From assembly GCA_047625765.1 (NCBI GenBank), contig JBLHRE010000021.1, forward strand, positions 1-18,309: DNA of 18,309 nt, written 5' to 3'. Both the position numbers and the translations under genes were made by a program. Each line of letters begins with the position of its first letter. Within the stretch, counting starts at the first letter, position 1. Under the pieces are notes generated by a model that saw only the letters and a list, made by a program, of their open reading frames with translations, was not told where the DNA came from and did no database searches. Below are positions 1 to 7,253 of the stretch, piece after piece. The stretch comes from JBLHRE01 sp047625765. GTDB lineage: Bacteria > Bacteroidota > Bacteroidia > Flavobacteriales > JBLHRE01.

Positions 1-631
1 GAAGAATAAAGTTTAAGGCAGAGAAAATCCCTTTTTTTATTTCACCAGTATAACCAGTTCCTCCAACAAGAATCATTTTTTTGCTAAAATTTAGAATAGC
101 AAAGTTGTGTTGGCGGGTTCCGTCTAATTCAGGATCAGCCATGAAACCTGGAGCGTTAATAACGGTCCATTCGGCATCAAAACCTTCTAGTTCAAGGTCC
201 TCTGGGCGAAGAAACATGTTATAAGCAAACATGTTAGACCAAGGTGTTTCTGTAACAACACGCAAATTCATGCGATACTTAGCATCTGCACAAGCATATG
301 CGTCACGTACATATATTTCCTTATCTGTCAAATATGCTGTTACTTTCTCAAGTAAAGCATCAAATTTTGCAGCATCAAATTTGAGGTTAACGTTACCCCA
401 CCATACTGCATCTTTTGTGATTTCATCTTCAACAATGAAACGGTCTTTGGGAGAACGACCAGTAAATTCACCAGTGTTTACCGAAATGGCTCCAGTAGAA
501 GTCATTTGACATTGTCCTTTCTCCACAGATAGATCTGCTAATTCTGAAGGAGATAAATTCCAATATGCTTTCGCTTTATTGATACCCAGATAAGCTAGAC
601 TGTCATTGGGTTGTAGTCCCTTTGCGCTCAT
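1..631 (-). CDS. pckA: ATP-dependent phosphoenolpyruvate carboxykinase, N-terminal part (3' end outside window)
   Basis: Cytosolic gluconeogenic enzyme that converts oxaloacetate and ATP to phosphoenolpyruvate, CO2 and ADP. The minus-strand frame from an ATG at 629-631 is open to the window edge, giving 210 of about 535-540 residues. Seen in the translation: the substrate-binding segment TGEFTGRSPKDRF at about residues 53-65, which contains the family's conserved Arg59, and GGTGYTGEIKKGIF near residue 200, matching the family's GTxYxGExKKG segment with its two lysines. The start fits the family, since the first residues lead directly into the usual helical N-terminus. A TAnnTTTG-type -7 box lies about 36 bases upstream. 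The neighbour is a DUF423 gene on the same strand, 122 bases away. The assignment to the ATP-using class rather than the GTP class rests on these motifs and is secure. Confidence 0.95.
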   Translation of the reverse strand, partial: MSAKGLQPNDSLAYLGINKAKAYWNLSPSELADLSVEKGQCQMTSTGAISVNTGEFTGRSPKDRFIVEDEITKDAVWWGNVNLKFDAAKFDALLEKVTAYLTDKEIYVRDAYACADAKYRMNLRVVTETPWSNMFAYNMFLRPEDLELEGFDAEWTVINAPGFMADPELDGTRQHNFAILNFSKKMILVGGTGYTGEIKKGIFSALNFIL

Positions 632-666
632 GCTTAATATGTTTGATTTTTAAATATTTAAGACTG

Positions 667-674
667 CAAAATTA
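667..674 (-). promoter_or_regulatory. Putative -7 promoter box of pckA
   Basis: Read on the minus strand this is TAATTTTG, an exact match to the Bacteroidota sigma-ABfr -7 consensus TAnnTTTG, lying 36 bases before the pckA ATG. A TTTG that might serve as the -33 element is present upstream, but the spacing (about 26 bases) is longer than the usual 19-21. The call therefore rests on the -7 box and its position. Confidence 0.4.
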
Positions 675-753
675 AAGTAATTCAGGAAATAAGCATCCAG
701 CAAATTGAAATATTTAAACATTTATTATCAATTACTTTACTTTAAGCTTATTC

Positions 754-1146
754 TTATTGCTTATTTGCCCAAAAATAACAACCAATTTTCAGCCATGAAA
801 CGATCAATAATAATCCTCCAATTGGTGTAAGTACTCCTACAAATACTCCAGTTTCTAACTCTAAGACGCTTAATAATGCGATAAGGTATAAAGAGCCGGA
901 GAAAAGTAAAATTCCAATAATCATTAATCGAAAAGCCCATTTTAAAGAAGATTTTGATTTGTTTTTAAATACACTGCCCAATAGTATAAAGGCTAAACCA
1001 TGATATATTTGGTATTTAACGCCTGTTTCAAAAGCTTGTAATTTGGGCATATCCAGAAACTCTTTTAGCCAATGTGCACCAAATGCGCCTAAAATTATTC
1101 CTAGACCAATGGTAAAGCACCCTAAACTTAGTAAGCGTTTGTTCAT
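754..1146 (-). CDS. DUF423 family small membrane protein
   Basis: A 130-residue inner-membrane protein of the DUF423 (YgdD-like) family, biochemical role unknown. Diagnostic features: the N-terminal helix ends in LGAFGAHWLKEFL (about residues 19-31), followed by FETGVKYQIYHGLAFILLG (about 39-57), the GAHxLK and FETGVxYQxYHxLA signatures of the family. Four hydrophobic segments (about 5-24, 46-62, 70-90, 98-122) give the expected four-helix topology, and the length is typical. The ATG at 1144-1146 is the natural start because it leads straight into the first membrane helix. It is divergent from the saccharopine-dehydrogenase-like gene and followed by pckA on the same strand, possibly by read-through because no strong terminator lies between them. 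Confidence 0.9.
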   Translation of the reverse strand: MNKRLLSLGCFTIGLGIILGAFGAHWLKEFLDMPKLQAFETGVKYQIYHGLAFILLGSVFKNKSKSSLKWAFRLMIIGILLFSGSLYLIALLSVLELETGVFVGVLTPIGGLLLIVSWLKIGCYFWANKQ

Positions 1147-1269
1147 ATCTTTAATTTGTTCAAGGTTAATAAATATTCTTTTCGATCTAACAACTTATTT
1201 TCGGATTATTATCATCAATTGTGCACTTTGTAATGTTGAAAATTACCCATGACTTTCCATCAAACTAAA

Positions 1270-1300
1270 TTGAATAAGCCTTGCATTAATGATATATTAG
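1270..1300 (+). promoter_or_regulatory. Putative promoter of the saccharopine-dehydrogenase-like gene
   Basis: TTG at 1270-1272 and TATATTAG at 1293-1300 are separated by 20 bases, close to the Bacteroidota -33/-7 layout (TTG, 19-21 bases, TAnnTTTG) with one mismatch in the -7 box. A purine-rich AAAGGA at 1311-1316 sits just before the ATG at 1320. Part of this region (1276-1303) is nearly duplicated upstream of the ABC operon. Confidence 0.45.
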
Positions 1301-1319
1301 CCAACCTAACAAAGGAATT

Positions 1320-2675
1320 ATGAAGCATATTTTGGTAATTGGTGCTGGACGATCTGCAGCCTCATTAATCTCTTATCTACTAGATAATTCGACCAAAGAA
1401 GGTTGGATGATTAACTTAGGAGATATTAACTTAGAGCTAGTTAATGAAAGAATTGGCTCGCATGCCAATGCACGAGGCTTTGTGTTTGATGCCGTTAATG
1501 AAGAGCAACGTCAAGTTGAAATTGAAAAGGCTGACATTGTAATAAGCATGTTACCTGCTCGATTCCATTTATTGGTTGTTAAAGATTGTATTAGATTTAA
1601 AAAGCATGTTATAACCCCATCTTATGTTTCTGATGAGATGCATGCCTTAGACCAAGAAGCAAAAGATGCTGGAATTATTATTATGAACGAGATAGGATTG
1701 GATCCAGGAATCGATCATATGAGTGCCATGAAAGTGTTGGATGAAATTCGTTCGAATCCAGAAAATAAATTGACTTGCTTTGAGTCTTTTACAGGCGGTT
1801 TAATTGCGCCAGAAAGTGATAATAATCCGTGGCATTATAAATTTACTTGGAATCCTAGAAACGTTGTTTTAGCAGGGCAGAAAGGGGCTGTTAAATTTAT
1901 TCAAGAAGGAACCTATAAGTATATCCCTTACCATAAGTTATTTACAAGAACCGAAATTATTGAGGTTGAAGGGCATGGGAAGTTTGAAGGATATGCCAAT
2001 AGGGATTCTTTAAAATATAGAAGTATCTATGGATTAAAAGATATTCCAACTATTTTTAGAGGAACTCTTAGAGGTGTTGGGTTTTGTAGAGCCTGGGATG
2101 TTTTTGTACAGTTAGGCTGTACAGATGACTCTTATACTATAGAGGGTTCTGAAAACATGACGTTTAGAGCGTTTTTCAACTTGTTTTTGGCCTACAATCC
2201 TTTTGATAGGGTGGAACTTAAGTTAATGCACTATTTGAAAATTGATCATGATAATCCAATTATGGAAAAATTGACATGGTTGGGGATTTTTGAAGATACC
2301 ATAATTGGAATTCCTGACGCCAGCCCTGCTCAAATATTACAGTACATGTTAGAATTAAAATGGAGTCTTGAAGAAGATGACAAGGACATGATTGTGATGT
2401 GGCATAAATTCGGCTATCAGCACAATGGGATCGATAAGGAAATAAACTCATCGATGGTTGTAAAAGGAGATACAGACATCCAGACGGCAATGGCTAAAAC
2501 TGTTGGTTTACCAGTAGCAATTGCTACAAAAATGATTTTAAACGGAACCATACAAAGTAGGGGAGTTCAATTGCCTATTTCCAAACAAATATATGAGCCT
2601 ATTTTAAAGGAATTAGAATTGTATGGTATTGCATTCTTAGAAAAAGAAGTGGAGCCTAAGTTATACGAGAAGTAG
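1320..2675 (+). CDS. Saccharopine dehydrogenase-like oxidoreductase
   Basis: A 451-residue NAD(P)-dependent oxidoreductase of the saccharopine dehydrogenase / Lys9 family, a cytosolic enzyme type acting at the saccharopine step of lysine metabolism. Seen: an N-terminal Rossmann dinucleotide motif IGAGRSAASL (residues 7-16), Asp35 after the second strand as a likely ribose contact, and the hallmark GLDPGIDHM at 126-134, which lines the substrate pocket in saccharopine dehydrogenases. The remainder forms the C-terminal saccharopine dehydrogenase domain. The length matches single-function enzymes of the family. There is no adjacent lysine-ketoglutarate reductase or aminoadipate semialdehyde dehydrogenase, so the direction (lysine breakdown or another substrate) is not shown by context. 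The start is supported by AAAGGA four bases upstream and by a promoter-like region. The stop codon lies one base from that of the convergent HPt gene. Confidence 0.85.
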   Translation: MKHILVIGAGRSAASLISYLLDNSTKEGWMINLGDINLELVNERIGSHANARGFVFDAVNEEQRQVEIEKADIVISMLPARFHLLVVKDCIRFKKHVITPSYVSDEMHALDQEAKDAGIIIMNEIGLDPGIDHMSAMKVLDEIRSNPENKLTCFESFTGGLIAPESDNNPWHYKFTWNPRNVVLAGQKGAVKFIQEGTYKYIPYHKLFTRTEIIEVEGHGKFEGYANRDSLKYRSIYGLKDIPTIFRGTLRGVGFCRAWDVFVQLGCTDDSYTIEGSENMTFRAFFNLFLAYNPFDRVELKLMHYLKIDHDNPIMEKLTWLGIFEDTIIGIPDASPAQILQYMLELKWSLEEDDKDMIVMWHKFGYQHNGIDKEINSSMVVKGDTDIQTAMAKTVGLPVAIATKMILNGTIQSRGVQLPISKQIYEPILKELELYGIAFLEKEVEPKLYEK

Positions 2676-2676
2676 G

Positions 2677-3009
2677 CTAAATAGTTGTTGTTTTAGCTTC
2701 TTCAACTAACAGTTCTGATAATTGTATTAATTCTTTTACGTCATCCATTAGAATGTCTGGAGAGGTACCTTCGAGTAATAGTTTTTCGATGTGAGAACCT
2801 AATTTTACGGCTCTTTCAGCATTTAATATTTTTAGCGAAGATAAAAATGCATGGACTGCCTTTGCTAAATAATCTGCTTCGTTTGCATGCAACTCTTGCT
2901 TAATTTTTAATATATGATCAGGGGCAGTTTGGATGAATAATTGCAACATTTGTTGCATTAGTTCTTCACTGTCTCCACACTGTTCCTTAAGGAAATCTAA
3001 ATCAATCAT
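2677..3009 (-). CDS. HPt (histidine phosphotransfer) domain protein with atypical H-box
   Basis: A 110-residue, wholly helical protein made of a single HPt domain, which carries a phosphoryl group between receiver domains in a multistep phosphorelay. The segment AVHAFLSSLKILNAER (about residues 51-66) aligns with the HPt motif A-x-H-x-L-K-G/S-S, so the phospho-accepting histidine is His53. Oddly, the residue three after the histidine, normally Lys, is Leu here; in known HPt proteins this lysine helps the transfer reaction. It is the last gene of the phosphorelay operon, with one base between the upstream kinase stop and this ATG, so the two are probably translationally coupled. The partners should be the receivers of the hybrid kinase and, formerly, the disrupted response regulator at the head of the operon. 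Confidence 0.82.
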   Translation of the reverse strand: MIDLDFLKEQCGDSEELMQQMLQLFIQTAPDHILKIKQELHANEADYLAKAVHAFLSSLKILNAERAVKLGSHIEKLLLEGTSPDILMDDVKELIQLSELLVEEAKTTTI

Positions 3010-3010
3010 A

Positions 3011-4558
3011 TTAGTTTTTTGCTCTTATTGGATTTGGTAAGCTAAAATAGAAGGAGGCTCCTTTACCAAGATCAGATTCTATCCAAATTTTACCCTTATA
3101 AGACTCAATTATTTTCTTAACAATAGTAAGTCCAATCCCAGTGCTTTTTGATTCTCCTGTTGCGTCTAATGATTGGGAAATAACAAATATTTTTTCAAAA
3201 TATTTTTCTTCCAATCCCGGACCATTGTCTTTTACATAAAATACCAGGGAGTCTTTTTCTGTCTTAAATCCAACAGCAATATCTCCTTTTGATGCACCTA
3301 TGGCATTAACCGAGTTTGAAATTATATTTTGAAATATTTGTTGGGCTTTAATTGGTTCAAAACGTATTACAGGTAATTCTTCATCAATTTTAAATTTGAT
3401 GTTATTGCTGTTAACATACATTTCGAAAATTGAATGAACAAGGGCATTTAAGTTTATTGCCTTTAAATCCTCAGTAATTCTACCAACTCGGGAATATTCT
3501 AGCACTCCATCTATAAGAGTGTACATCTTTTCAATCTGACTAATAAGAATCTCCCAATTCTTCCCTTCAGCAGCACTTCCTTTTTCTTTCAGGTCTTCTT
3601 GAATCCACTCAGAAACAGCTGCAATACTCCTTAATGGAGCCTTTAAATCATGAGAGATAATGTATGCGAAATTCTCTAACTCGGTATTACTTTTTTCTAA
3701 TTGGTTATACAGATCTTGTTGTTTCTTTTCTATTTCTTTTCTTTGCGTAATATCTCTTATAGCTGCCGAAACTAATTTTTCACCATTGTTATAAATTGGG
3801 CTAAGACTTATTTCTACTGGAATTTCTGAACCCTCTTTATGCAATCCGAATAGTTCCAGTCCTTGTCCCATAGGTCTAGAATTAGCATTTTCTTGGTATG
3901 ATTTTCTGTTATTCTTATGTTTAGAATGAAATCTACTTGGAATTAAAAACTCAACTTTTTGACCTATTAATTCTGACTTCTTATATCCGAAAAGTAATTC
4001 TGTTTGTTTATTGGTCAATTCAATAATCCCCATTTTATTAACAATAAGCATTGCATCTGGAGCAGATTCTAATAGTGATTTAAATTTTTGTTCTGCTAAT
4101 TTTGACTCGGTAATATCTTGTGCGGTACCTAACATTTTACTTGGAGTTCCATCGGTAAGAATTACTTCGCCTCTGCTTGTAACATAGCCAATAGTGCCGT
4201 CTTTTCTTTGAATTCGATGAGACATTTGATAGCTCTGATGATTTTCTAAGGCCTTATGAATAATTGCTAAAACCAAGTCTTTATCGTCTGGATGAATTAA
4301 GGATAGATAATTTTCGAAAGAAGGAATGAAACTTTCTTTGTCTTCTCCAAAAAGTTTAAAAAGTTCATCAGACCAAGAAATTTTATCATGAGCTATATCC
4401 CATTCCCAACTGCCAACTTTTGCAAGCGTTTGCGTTACTTTTAATAAGTTTAGTTGACGAACATCACTATGTTGATCATACAAAAAGTTTAAAAATATTT
4501 GTCTTTGATCATCAGGGAGTAATTCAAATTCCTTAATAGCATCCTGGGCAGTAAGCAT
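3011..4558 (-). CDS. PAS-PAS sensor histidine kinase (soluble)
   Basis: A 515-residue cytoplasmic sensor kinase with no membrane segment or signal peptide. Order of domains: a helical N-terminus (1-35), PAS domain 1 (about 40-152; PAC-like end GTAQDITESK), PAS domain 2 (about 155-278; SAPDAMLIV at the start, AAIRDITQRK at the end), a short coiled coil (about 275-295), a dimerisation/H-box helix with FAYIISHDLKAPLRSI (His303), and an HATPase domain with N-box NIISNSVNAI (411-420), G1 DNGPGL (444-449) and G2 STGIGLTIV (472-480). The H-box variant HDLKAPLR is the phytochrome-like subtype. There is no receiver or output domain, so phosphate probably passes to a receiver of the neighbouring hybrid kinase. 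The gene starts five bases after the hybrid kinase stop. The signal is unknown; PAS domains can bind small ligands, haem or flavin, and no diagnostic cofactor residues were recognised. Confidence 0.93.
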   Translation of the reverse strand: MLTAQDAIKEFELLPDDQRQIFLNFLYDQHSDVRQLNLLKVTQTLAKVGSWEWDIAHDKISWSDELFKLFGEDKESFIPSFENYLSLIHPDDKDLVLAIIHKALENHQSYQMSHRIQRKDGTIGYVTSRGEVILTDGTPSKMLGTAQDITESKLAEQKFKSLLESAPDAMLIVNKMGIIELTNKQTELLFGYKKSELIGQKVEFLIPSRFHSKHKNNRKSYQENANSRPMGQGLELFGLHKEGSEIPVEISLSPIYNNGEKLVSAAIRDITQRKEIEKKQQDLYNQLEKSNTELENFAYIISHDLKAPLRSIAAVSEWIQEDLKEKGSAAEGKNWEILISQIEKMYTLIDGVLEYSRVGRITEDLKAINLNALVHSIFEMYVNSNNIKFKIDEELPVIRFEPIKAQQIFQNIISNSVNAIGASKGDIAVGFKTEKDSLVFYVKDNGPGLEEKYFEKIFVISQSLDATGESKSTGIGLTIVKKIIESYKGKIWIESDLGKGASFYFSLPNPIRAKN

Positions 4559-4563
4559 TGTAT

Positions 4564-6543
4564 CTAGTTCTTTGTGTGAGTATTACGGTTGTGGTATACT
4601 TGATAAAGTTTTTCCATTAAACTCTGATAATTGATTGGTTTAGAAATGTAATCGTTCATTCCTTTGTCCAAACATTGTTGTTCGACCCCTTTAACGGCAT
4701 GTGCTGTCATGGCTATAATTGGTATGTTACACGTAGGTAAAGGGAATTTCTCTCTAATCATTTGGGTTGCTGTAAAGCCGTCCATTTCAGGCATTTGTAA
4801 GTCCATCAGAATTAAATCGTAAGTTTTATTGTGTAATTTTTGAATAGCTTCAGATCCAGAAGATGCTACTTCGGCATGTGTGCCTAGTTTTTGCAAAAAT
4901 TTCTGACCAATAATCTGATTCATTACATTATCTTCTACTAATAAAACCTCAATCCCAGCAATTCCTTCCAATATTTTAGTTGGTAAAATCTTATGAGAGT
5001 TTTCAAAATCAGGCGCTATTGAACTTATTTTTAAAGGAATGACTAAAGATACTTCAGTACCTTTTTTAAGTTGACTTTCAATACTAATATTACCACCCAT
5101 CATTTCTGTCAGTTTCTTGGAAATGGATAAACCCAATCCCGTTCCATCAAAATTCCGATTATATGCATCTTGAATTTGGGTGAATTTCTCGAAAACCTTT
5201 TGCAATTTATCCGATGGTATTCCAATACCAGAATCCTTAATTTTAAATTCAAATTCTAAATAATCATTGTTCAATTCTTTAAAATCCAAGGATAGCGTTA
5301 CAGATCCTTTATCTGTAAATTTAAAGGCATTGCTTAATAAATTGTTAAGTATTTGCTTAATTCGAACAGGGTCACCAATTAAATGTTTAGGATAAGTCTT
5401 TGGAATATTAGTCACAAAATCAACTTTAGCCTCTGTAGATCTTAAATTGGATGAGTCGCTAATAGATTGCAACAATAGAGGTAATGAAAAAACGTGTTGC
5501 ACAATAGTAAAATTACCCTGAGTTAGTTTATTGTAATCCAGAATATCGTTGATAATTGCCAATAGGTTTTCTGATGATTCTTTTATTATTTTTAGAAATG
5601 TTTGGCTTTTGTCATCTTCAAGTCTATCGGCTAATAAATGGGTTGATCCCATAATATCGTTTAGCGGAGTTCTAATTTCATGACTGATGTTTGCAAGAAA
5701 TAGATCTTTTGCTCGAACCGCTGTTTCAGCATCCATTTTAGCATTTAATAACTCTTTCTCAAAATCTTTTCTCTTACTAATATCAATATCTACCGAAATT
5801 ATTGAAGTGATATTATTATCATCATCTAAAACAGGAGATAAGGTAGTTAGTGTGTAAATTACATCTCCACTTTTACTAAACATTTTAGATTCGAACTGTG
5901 TACTTCGTTTTGTTCTGTAAACGTTTTGGTAATACGGAGATATAGGATGAAATCCTAAGGTGTTATATGGATGTAAAACTTCACCATTGCTTTCCATCAG
6001 TTCCAAATTAGAGTATCCAGTTAACTTTGTGAAATAGTCATTAACCCATCGGATATTCCCATTTTTATTGGCAATAATAATAGCACTATCAACACAGGTC
6101 ATTGCCTGATGTAGTAAATTTAATTTCTTTTCGGACTGAGCAAGAGCCAATTGAGCAGATTTCTGTTTTGCAGCGGCCTCAATTATTTTGGATAGTAATT
6201 TTAAGTATTTCCCATTATAATCTTTTACAATATAATCGTAGGCTCCTTTTTTCATTGCTTGTACAGCCAGATCAATATTACGATCTCCAGTTACAAAAAC
6301 AAAGGGTATTGAATTTAGATGCGGGATAATTTCCAATCCATTACCATCTTCTAATAAATAATCAATTACAACAACATCATAATCATAGCGCTCTAAATGC
6401 TCTCTCGTTTCAGAAACAGTAGGTACACAAGTCGTTTCGAAGTTTAAAAGTTGGTTATCCTGATACCGTGAAAATGCCAAGAAATCAACCTCGTTATCCT
6501 CGGCCATTAAAACACGAATTGTCTGTTTGTTGATGCTGTTCAT
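4564..6543 (-). CDS. Hybrid histidine kinase REC-PAS-HisKA-HATPase-REC (soluble)
   Basis: A 659-residue cytoplasmic hybrid kinase. Order: N-terminal receiver (about 8-122; acidic pair Glu15/Asp16, phospho-acceptor Asp61 in VVVIDYLLEDG, Thr85, Lys107); PAS domain (about 140-260, ending SVDIDISKRK); HisKA with FLANISHEIRTPLNDIMG (His288); HATPase with N-box NNLLSNAFKF (400-409), G1 KDSGIGI (436-442) and G2 GTGLGLSI (467-474); C-terminal receiver (about 531-650; Glu537/Asp538, phospho-acceptor Asp581 in LILMDLQMPEMDG, Thr613, Lys635). All catalytic residues are present, so unlike the upstream regulator this protein looks functional. No membrane helix is present. It starts ten bases after the response-regulator stop. 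The two receivers make it the likely hub of the relay, with the HPt protein encoded at the operon end as shuttle. Confidence 0.94.
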   Translation of the reverse strand: MNSINKQTIRVLMAEDNEVDFLAFSRYQDNQLLNFETTCVPTVSETREHLERYDYDVVVIDYLLEDGNGLEIIPHLNSIPFVFVTGDRNIDLAVQAMKKGAYDYIVKDYNGKYLKLLSKIIEAAAKQKSAQLALAQSEKKLNLLHQAMTCVDSAIIIANKNGNIRWVNDYFTKLTGYSNLELMESNGEVLHPYNTLGFHPISPYYQNVYRTKRSTQFESKMFSKSGDVIYTLTTLSPVLDDDNNITSIISVDIDISKRKDFEKELLNAKMDAETAVRAKDLFLANISHEIRTPLNDIMGSTHLLADRLEDDKSQTFLKIIKESSENLLAIINDILDYNKLTQGNFTIVQHVFSLPLLLQSISDSSNLRSTEAKVDFVTNIPKTYPKHLIGDPVRIKQILNNLLSNAFKFTDKGSVTLSLDFKELNNDYLEFEFKIKDSGIGIPSDKLQKVFEKFTQIQDAYNRNFDGTGLGLSISKKLTEMMGGNISIESQLKKGTEVSLVIPLKISSIAPDFENSHKILPTKILEGIAGIEVLLVEDNVMNQIIGQKFLQKLGTHAEVASSGSEAIQKLHNKTYDLILMDLQMPEMDGFTATQMIREKFPLPTCNIPIIAMTAHAVKGVEQQCLDKGMNDYISKPINYQSLMEKLYQVYHNRNTHTKN

Positions 6544-6553
6544 GATTTCATAT

Positions 6554-6952
6554 TTATTCAGGAATTTCGCTCTTCTCCCAATAGCTGCTAATTTTATTTA
6601 ATAACTGTTCATAGGCTTTTAAAGAAATAGGATTAACAAAATATCTAGATACTCCTAATCTAAATGTTTCTCTTTTGTCTTTCTTGTAATCTGAAGTAGT
6701 GAATACTAATGCAGGCATATAATTTAACCGATTGGATTTTTTCCCCCTCATTAAAAACTCTAAACCTCCCATATTTGGCATATTTCAATCCAAAATAATG
6801 ATGTTAGGTAATTTCTCGCATGCGTTTAAATAATTGAGCGCATCTTCTCCATTTTCCTTTTGTACCAAGTAAATATTTTTGTTTGCTTTTAAAAACGCCT
6901 GTTGGAACTTAATTGCGTCTATTTCGTTATCCTCTAGTAGTAATATTTCCAT
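6554..6952 (-). pseudogene. Single-domain response regulator (CheY-like), interrupted by an in-frame TGA
   Basis: From an ATG at 6950-6952 the minus strand encodes MEILLLEDNEIDAIKF, an intact receiver start with the acidic pair Glu7/Asp8, and continues to IIILD (Asp55, the phospho-acceptor). The next codon is TGA (6785-6787), where the family has Leu or another hydrophobic residue, as in LDLNMP. After it the frame carries on unbroken as NMPNMGGLEFL to the C-terminus, including the conserved Thr region (VFTTSD). One base change (TTA or TTG to TGA) explains the stop. The conserved Lys near residue 107 (usually K-P) is Asn in YFVNPIS, a second departure. Without the stop the product would be 132 residues, the normal length. 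Translation from the internal ATG at 6779-6781 would give only 75 residues without the active site. It heads the four-gene phosphorelay operon. Sequencing error or recoding cannot be excluded from sequence alone. Confidence 0.82.
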
Positions 6953-7253
6953 GGTAATGGTTTAACTATTCATAGGTATTACCAAATGCAAAATTCTTTC
7001 CAATCGGTAAATTCCAACAAGGATAGGGGGTAAGAGCGAAGTGGGTTGTGCTAAAGGAGTTGATATGAGAAAGGTGTTCCAAATAATGGAATTCATTTAT
7101 TCGACAAATCCTTTGCGTTTTACCTTCATCCAACCTTTTCTAATTAATAATAAGTCAAGGTTACCTCAAATTTCACCCAAAGTTATGAATGGGTGAAATA
7201 TTATTAATTCAATAAAAACACCTAGAATTAACTTACTTAACTCTCCTTTGGTT
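6953..7253. other. Non-coding stretch upstream of the response-regulator operon
   Basis: No credible gene is seen on either strand here. It should contain the promoter of the minus-strand phosphorelay operon; the best candidate is a degenerate -7 box, GAATTTTG on the minus strand near 6990, with a TTG about 21 bases upstream, which is weak. The one clear structure is the perfect inverted repeat listed separately at 7170-7199. Confidence 0.5.
7170..7199. repeat. Perfect 10-bp inverted repeat with 10-base loop
   Basis: The left arm ATTTCACCCA (7170-7179) is the exact reverse complement of the right arm TGGGTGAAAT (7190-7199), separated by ten bases. It lies in non-coding DNA. No T-tract follows on either strand, so it does not look like an intrinsic terminator; an operator for a dimeric regulator or a transcript hairpin is possible. 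Confidence 0.6.

Noticed and set aside
673..739. Ten-base inverted repeat TAAAGTAATT (673-682) and AATTACTTTA (730-739) between the DUF423 and pckA genes
   Set aside because: Arms are almost pure A/T and 47 bases apart in AT-rich DNA, so chance is likely and no strong hairpin would form.
6554..6781. A separate 75-residue gene starting at the internal ATG after the TGA
   Set aside because: It is the C-terminal half of the receiver domain and lacks the acidic pair and phospho-acceptor Asp; it is explained by the interrupted gene.
6785..6787. TGA as a selenocysteine codon in the response regulator
   Set aside because: The position is a hydrophobic residue in the family and not a redox or cysteine site, and no selenocysteine-insertion hairpin was recognised just downstream. 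A nonsense change is simpler.
7170..7199. Reading the perfect hairpin as an intrinsic terminator
   Set aside because: No T-tract on either side, and no intact gene ends just before it on either strand.
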